A stretch of 64,000 bases of DNA from Bradysia coprophila (Eukaryota; Arthropoda; Insecta; Diptera; Sciaridae). The stretch spans positions 2,976,001-3,040,000 of the forward strand of contig NC_050735.1 of the NCBI RefSeq assembly GCF_014529535.1, written 5' to 3'. Both the position numbers and the translations under genes were made by a program. The notes beneath the pieces are model-generated. The model had not been told where the DNA came from, did no database searches, and saw only the letters and a list, made by a program, of their open reading frames with translations. Position 1 is the first letter of the stretch; every line of letters starts with the position of its first letter. Below are positions 59,181 through 64,000 of the stretch, one piece after another.

Positions 59181-59655
59181 ATTTGTAGACCTTCATCATC
59201 TCAGCCGTCTTCCCCATTACACCATGACACCGAATTATGAATGGCATCGATCTCCATCCATCTGGTGGCTACAACATGTAGCTATCGTGACCCAACGCAC
59301 TGACAGTGCTATGCCATACCACATCGACATTATTTCCATCATTCGCTTTTTTTAGATTTTCCGCAGAACCCATTTCGCCTTGAACGCGGCTCAAAATTTT
59401 CAGGGATTTTTGAATGAGATTTATAAAGGACCTGGGTCGCCTTTGTCACCTTTAGACGAAATTTTGGTGTCCATAAGGAATGCTGAAGAGCTTGTAAAAG
59501 TTGTTCAGGCAGCTGGACGAATATCAAAACTTCGAAGGGTGGAGCTGGAGCTAGTAGATGGTTCAGTAGCTTCAGTAGTTTTTCTTATAACACTGCCACA
59601 GAAAGTTTATCACGAAGGTGGTGACATCACCTCCATCAGCTTATACGGTGTTTAA
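59181..59655 (+). pseudogene. Decayed Ty3/gypsy reverse-transcriptase fragment
   Basis: Translation in shifting frames gives segments in the order expected for a Ty3/gypsy polymerase. First comes ICRPSSSQPSSPLHH (59181 on), then a GGY and ALTV stretch, and then ALNAAQNFQGFLNEIYKG with PLDEILVSIRNAEELVKVVQ at about 59390-59510. The catalytic YxDD position reads PLDE, the first part is out of frame, and a large piece between the template-grip region and LNAAQ is missing. So it is dead on three counts: deletion, frameshift and loss of catalytic residues. No protease, integrase or LTR was seen. It ends in the element at 59647. Confidence 0.75.
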
Positions 59656-59776
59656 GTAGAGCGAGATGGATAATAAACTCGAAGTCTGCTGTCGTCAAAA
59701 GAATCTGACAGCAGACCCCGTGATGGAACAATAGGTTGTCGTTTCGCCATCTCTCTATCTCTCTTAAACACTCTAT
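59647..59776. mobile_element. Small MITE related to the one at 57889
   Basis: The ends GTGTTTAAGTAGAGCGAGAT and ATCTCTCTTAAACACTCTAT are inverted. A middle pair is GTCTGCTGTC...GACAGCAGAC. The AGTGTTTAAG terminus is shared with 57889-58074, so they are probably the same family. The end of the gypsy fragment's open frame comes from this insertion. Confidence 0.65.
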
Positions 59777-60163
59777 AGAAAAGAAATTTCCGTTTCAAAT
59801 CTCTGTGCTAGAAGTCATCATGATTGTATTAATGTATCGTTGTTTCAGAACCTTGATGCATAGATCTGTCCCAAGTGAAGTGGAAAATGTATGAAGATAT
59901 TGAAGATGTATGGAAAATCGTTGAAGTTATGGCTCTGTGGATGACGTTTGAGAGTAAACTTTACAGACTTTACACCTGGAACAGATCTACAGACCTATTG
60001 ACAGTACATCTTACATTTCCAATTTGAAAGTATCTAATTGGGGCGTGAATTTAAAACTCACTGTCTGAATAACTACGCCGTCAAGTACTAGTCTCATCTA
60101 CTACAATCGAAATTCGAACAAGAAAAAAAGTCCAACGAATGAGCTGTCATTTTTATTGAATTT
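59777..60163. other. Intergenic DNA upstream of Scamp
   Basis: There is no gene or definable repeat. Confidence 0.5.
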
Positions 60164-60171
60164 TATAAAAG
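60164..60171 (+). promoter_or_regulatory. Possible TATA box of Scamp
   Basis: TATAAAAG lies 140 bases before the Scamp start codon, which would place transcription start near 60195 and leave a leader of about 110 bases. This is a motif match only; AT-rich DNA makes chance matches common. Confidence 0.3.
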
Positions 60172-60303
60172 ATGTTTTTATCGTGAGAATCTAAAAATTG
60201 CCAACCCAAGCATTCGGTGATTCAATCAACAAACATTTACCAAACAAAACAGAATCAAGATCAAACAGTATCGCCCGCTACAGTTAGAATCAAGCAAGAA
60301 AGA

Positions 60304-63300
60304 ATGGACAAATTTGACGAGAACCCTTTCGGTGAACCAAATATTGATAATCCCTTCGCAGTATGTGTCATCCGTTTTCGCCTCTCGGCACAATGAAAAA
60401 AAAAATCGTAAATCAATTGATTGTTCTTTGTATAATTTTGCGATTGCATAGGATCCGGTTGTTGCCACAACACCCGTTCGATCGAATGCGGTGAATCAAG
60501 CCATAGTAGTACTGGACGACTATCATCCGTTCGAGAATGAAAATGCGAAACCAAACAAATTTAGTGATGGCAATGTTGGACAACAACCACAAATTCCTGC
60601 ATACAATCAATCATCACGACAAGCATATGGTACACAAGGTGCACCACAAATTTCGACGGCTGAATTACAGGTGAGCTGCTTTTTTTTTTGGTGCTGCAAC
60701 ACTTTTATTATTTGTCGACGTCAAGGATTTCGATGTGATGTTCCATCTAAATTAAAATTCGAAATTCCAGCGTCAACAAGAAGAACTGGAGCGTAGAGCT
60801 GCCGATATCGAAAGACGTGAGGCTGAATTGAGACGGAACAATACCAATGGCGTTAGACGCAACAATTGGCCTCCATTGCCAGAGAAATGCTGTTTTCAGC
60901 CGTGCTTCTACCAGGACATAGCGGTAGAGATTCCGATAGAGTTCCAAAAAATTGTCCGGCATCTGTACTACCTATGGATGTGTAAGTTTTCTGTGACACT
61001 GGAATGTGTGTTCGCTGTCATTAAGACTATGCCTTCCAATCAACAGTTTACGCTCTTGTGATGGCCACAAACATCGTGGGAGCGATGATACTTATGTTCC
61101 ACAGTGGCCAGTATGCCACATTCGGTTTGGCCATCATGTACGCAGCCTTGTTTACACCTTTGTCTTTCATGTGCTGGTGAGTACCCTACTCTTCCTACAT
61201 CGTATTGCATCAAGTTTGACTGATGAGTAATACGAAACCATCTTACACTACACACATACCGTCACATGTGGATGTGTCACATCCTCATATAGATACGTGT
61301 AGACCGTAGGTTTTTGATGTTTACGGTTCGATTTATTGTAGTGAGATATTGACAACTGAATCTCTTTTTGATTTGCTTTTTGTGCATTTGAAAGTACACA
61401 AACAAAACACTGATTAGATAGACGACTTATCTCGGTAGAGTGGGCTTCGCATATTTCAGAAGGGCATTGGATGTCGATTTTCGATCGTTGATTGGGCTGA
61501 ATTGTTTTTGTTTTCGGTTAATTTGACCTGTTGACCTCTGGGTATTTATTCTATTAATTGTTTCTCTGCTAAATGGGTCAGAAAGAAATGTTTTTGCTAT
61601 GAGAAATGTTAAAAGTCAGAGTATTGTGAGTGGTGTTTTAAACACCGAAGGTAATGCAACTCTTCAGCGGATCACAAAAAATACGGAACTCAAGTTTCAG
61701 GTGAATGGAATTGCAGCAGCATCACATTTCGATTGGTGTAGCGCTAACGTTTTCTATATGATAGCATGGAATGTTCGAAACGTCACTGCAAACGTTTTAT
61801 TTAAATCCCTCCAAAGACCATCCTTCATTGGTTATATATTTTGGTCGCACCCTTCTAGGACTACGTTTATATTATGCTTTGACAGCCGCATGGATATATG
61901 TGTAGATTGCAATCACTTCATTGACTATTCTCAGCTTTATAACTTCTTGAAGGAAGTTAGTAAGAGTTTCACAACATTTAAGTACACCCATGATTTCAGC
62001 TAAATAAATGAAGCTAAATTTTCCCAGAGGAATAGACAATTCTACATTTGGGACTTCGCAGAAAACTGCTGCTCCCGCTTGATCATTTATCAGGCATAAT
62101 TTATCTGAAAAGTGCTATTTGCCAATGGCAGCAAGTTATCCTTTCAGTAAAATCGTTCAGCGATGTTTGGAACATTGGATTGATGCAGTCTGTCTTCAAA
62201 TGGATGATTGTAAGAAATTAGACCTATACCATATTGCTGAATGTCTACTTAGTCTACTAAGTCTACTAAGCACTGAGAGTGTCTCTGTCTCCGCCAGAAT
62301 GTACAGAGGAGTAAGATCGAAAATTCTTCTAAGGCTGCCGTGGGAGCTAAGTGTCATACTCCTGTGATAGCTTTGCATGCCCATCGTTCAAATTGAGTTT
62401 GTCTAACATTTGTGGTTCCATAGAAAAGAACCGTTGAGTAAAATGGGTCTAAAGACTGACGTGTAAATCCAATTGACTACTTTGGAAGCATGAGGGTTCG
62501 AAACGTCACTTCAAAAGTTCTATTGAAATCGCAACAATGACCATTCTTTGTTGGTTATATACTTTTGTCGCGTCCTTCTTAGACACGTCACCCTCGTTTA
62601 CATTATGTGTAGTGAGACCTGTGGTCTTGTCGGCTATTAACTTAACAGATGGCAATAAGACGACTATCAAATCCGTTACTACATTATCAACATCATCTTA
62701 TACTTCGAATGAATCTATGACCATGACCTGACCACAGCTCATAGCTGCTTGTTTCTGTAGTTGTCGTTAAAAATATAGCCGTCTGTGAAAGGCTCACTAA
62801 TTCCAAAATTTTAAATTAATGGGTTGGTGGTACCCGAAGCATTTATCGACCTGTATGGATCGGAAGCTTTGTTTTAGTTTTATGATGCGACCATTCCGTC
62901 TCCCTCAATCTCGTCATGTAAAGGTCCCTAAATCATTGTCATCCAAGGATCTGTCTGCTTACTAAATTATGGAGATGAGTGTTCAGTGTTGAAGATTTTC
63001 AGTGCACGGCCATAGGCAAAAGTCTTTCAAATGGACATTTTGGATCCAGAAAATCAGTGGAGATCGGTAACGATCAAAATTGTGTACTAAATTTGATTAC
63101 TTTCTCAGGTCACAACTAATACAATGACTTGACCGTCGACATTCAATTTTTTGTTGATTCAGGTACCGTCCAGCCTACAAAGCATTCCGCAGTGATTCTA
63201 GTTTCAACTTCATGGTCTTTTTCTTCATTTTCTTTTTCCAAATGATAATGTTGATTATTCAGACGATTGGCATACCTAACTCAGGATACATCGGTTTCAT

Positions 63301-63704
63301 AACTGGTAAAAATCAAAAAAAAAATTATTTTGAAAACTTTGTCTATAAAGTTCTTATTCGAATAGCTCTAAGTCAATTTGACGGTACGCCTGGAGGAATT
63401 ATTGTTGGATTGTTATGTCTGTGCATTGCTATCTCCTTTGCCACTGCCGCAGCTGGAAATGTGATGTTATTGACAAAGGTAAAGAATGCGATTGAATGTC
63501 CTCGATGGTGTAATGATGGCCAATTAATCATATTTCCAACAGATTCACGCAATCTACAGACATTCGGACTCGGTTAGTATTGGTAAAGCTCAGGCTGAAT
63601 TTACGAACGAGTTCATTCACAACCAACATGTCCAAAGAGCCGCTGCGAATGCCACTGCCGCTGCGGTTAGTTCACAAATGAATAGTCCAACGAATCGGTA
63701 TTGA
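60304..63704 (+). CDS. Scamp: Secretory carrier-associated membrane protein (Scamp)
   Basis: SCAMPs are four-pass proteins of recycling and secretory vesicles, acting in endo- and exocytosis. Seven exons join in frame: 60304-60360, 60452-60670, 60771-60981, 61047-61176, 63163-63305, 63366-63478 and 63543-63704. They give 344 aa against about 340. The N-terminal tail has NPF motifs ([17 protein letters not shown]) for binding EH-domain proteins. A short coiled coil follows at about 93-115 ([20 protein letters not shown]). The signature [20 protein letters not shown] comes just before the first membrane segment. Membrane segments are at about 158-182, 187-206, 223-243 and 263-289. The segment 2-3 loop [18 protein letters not shown] is the conserved E-peptide region. 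The C-terminus is alanine-rich and ends NSPTNRY. Intron 4 (61177-63162) holds a LINE fossil. Everything expected is intact. Confidence 0.95.
61177..63162. other. 2-kb intron of Scamp with repeat remnants
   Basis: The segment 61767-61890 (GTTCGAAACGTCAC, CATTGGTTATATATTTTGGT) is a diverged duplicate of 62492-62620 (GTTCGAAACGTCACTTC, TTGTTGGTTATATACTTTTG). A GTCTACTAA triplet is repeated at 62249-62270. The LINE fossil is listed separately. No alternative exon was seen. Confidence 0.55.
62196..62495 (-). pseudogene. Antisense jockey-like LINE reverse-transcriptase fragment
   Basis: On the minus strand the translation gives [17 protein letters not shown] (frame 1), then [18 protein letters not shown] and [20 protein letters not shown] in nearby frames. 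This matches the order after the catalytic core in jockey/R1-type LINE polymerases (a WIY..v.RPil block, an ACkaITGa block, a TPTaALe block and a Pl.l.. block). It is broken by at least two frameshifts and a stop, and is only about 300 bases long. It lies inside a Scamp intron in antisense orientation. Confidence 0.6.
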
Positions 63705-63991
63705 AGCGGAACAGGCCCCGTAAATGTATTTAGAGAACAAAAACAAAATATTTTTGATTGTTGAAAAGTGAGCATGTAACTTTAGGTGTATATTAGTAAC
63801 GAAACGATTTAATTGGATGTGGAGCCAAGGCGTTCCTGTAATTTTGACAATTGGAACGAATACAAAGAGAGAGAGAGAGCGATAGTAACATGAGAGTGAA
63901 GAGCCTCATAACGTCCAGTAAATTCAATTGTTAATATATGATTTCACATCGTATAAGTGCGTATAATCTATCTTTGTCGGTCATTTAAAGA

Positions 63992-63997
63992 AATAAA
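63992..63997 (+). terminator. Poly(A) signal of Scamp
   Basis: AATAAA lies 288 bases after the Scamp stop, at the very edge of the window. A GAGAGAGAGAGAG microsatellite lies in the 3' UTR at about 63868-63880. Confidence 0.5.
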
Positions 63998-64000
63998 AAA

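Noticed and set aside
1..64000. tRNA, rRNA, CRISPR, operon or bacterial-type features
   Set aside because: None seen. The gene structure and spliced exons are animal nuclear; no cloverleaf or repeat-spacer pattern was recognised.

Overview
This is a window of AT-rich animal nuclear DNA. The genes have short GT-AG introns and the spaces between them are packed with small transposons. The proteins and the low GC outside exons point to an insect, very probably a dipteran. The resemblance of several families to Drosophila sigmar, Zn72D and Scamp supports this, and a lower dipteran (midge or gnat type) is my guess, not a demonstration.

Five protein genes can be assembled exon by exon, plus relics. 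On the minus strand at 7966-9813 is a TNFAIP8/TIPE-family gene (sigmar-like), which probably has a further upstream exon near 19703-19817. On the plus strand at 33021-35092 is diacylglycerol kinase epsilon (8 exons, 525 aa). On the minus strand at 36319-36633 is an unrecognised single-exon 104-aa protein, convergent with the kinase. On the plus strand at 39195-50567 is the zinc-finger/DZF RNA-binding protein Zn72D/ZFR (12 exons, 912 aa). On the minus strand at 55566-57321 is chaperonin subunit CCT3 (541 aa). On the plus strand at 60304-63704 is the secretory carrier membrane protein Scamp (7 exons, 344 aa). The genes look like an ordinary mix of housekeeping and membrane-traffic loci with no shared pathway: lipid signalling, RNA processing and editing, protein folding, vesicle traffic.

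The rest (about 0-7.9 kb, 10-33 kb, 50.6-55.5 kb, 57.3-60.2 kb and the longer introns) is accessory DNA. It contains a hAT-type MITE with an intact 8-bp target duplication (846-1274). A 1146-bp block is present twice at about 99% identity (2863-4008 and 5676-6821). A near-perfect 393-bp hairpin is bounded by TTAA (23333-23725). It is followed directly by a foldback-like element made of four successive palindromes (about 23727-25025). Clusters of an ACGATAATATCGT palindrome lie around another MITE (26270-27500). There is a Tc1/mariner-type MITE (50947-51180), a 145-bp tandem array inside a GCCCCGTACG element (53541-54520), and a Ty3/gypsy reverse-transcriptase fossil (59181-59655). A jockey-like LINE fossil lies antisense inside a Scamp intron (62196-62495).

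I found no tRNA, rRNA, CRISPR array or operon, and no convincing new gene system. The most unusual material is the block of hairpins at 23.3-25.0 kb, which could produce long double-stranded RNA if transcribed, and the palindrome cluster at 26.3-27.5 kb.
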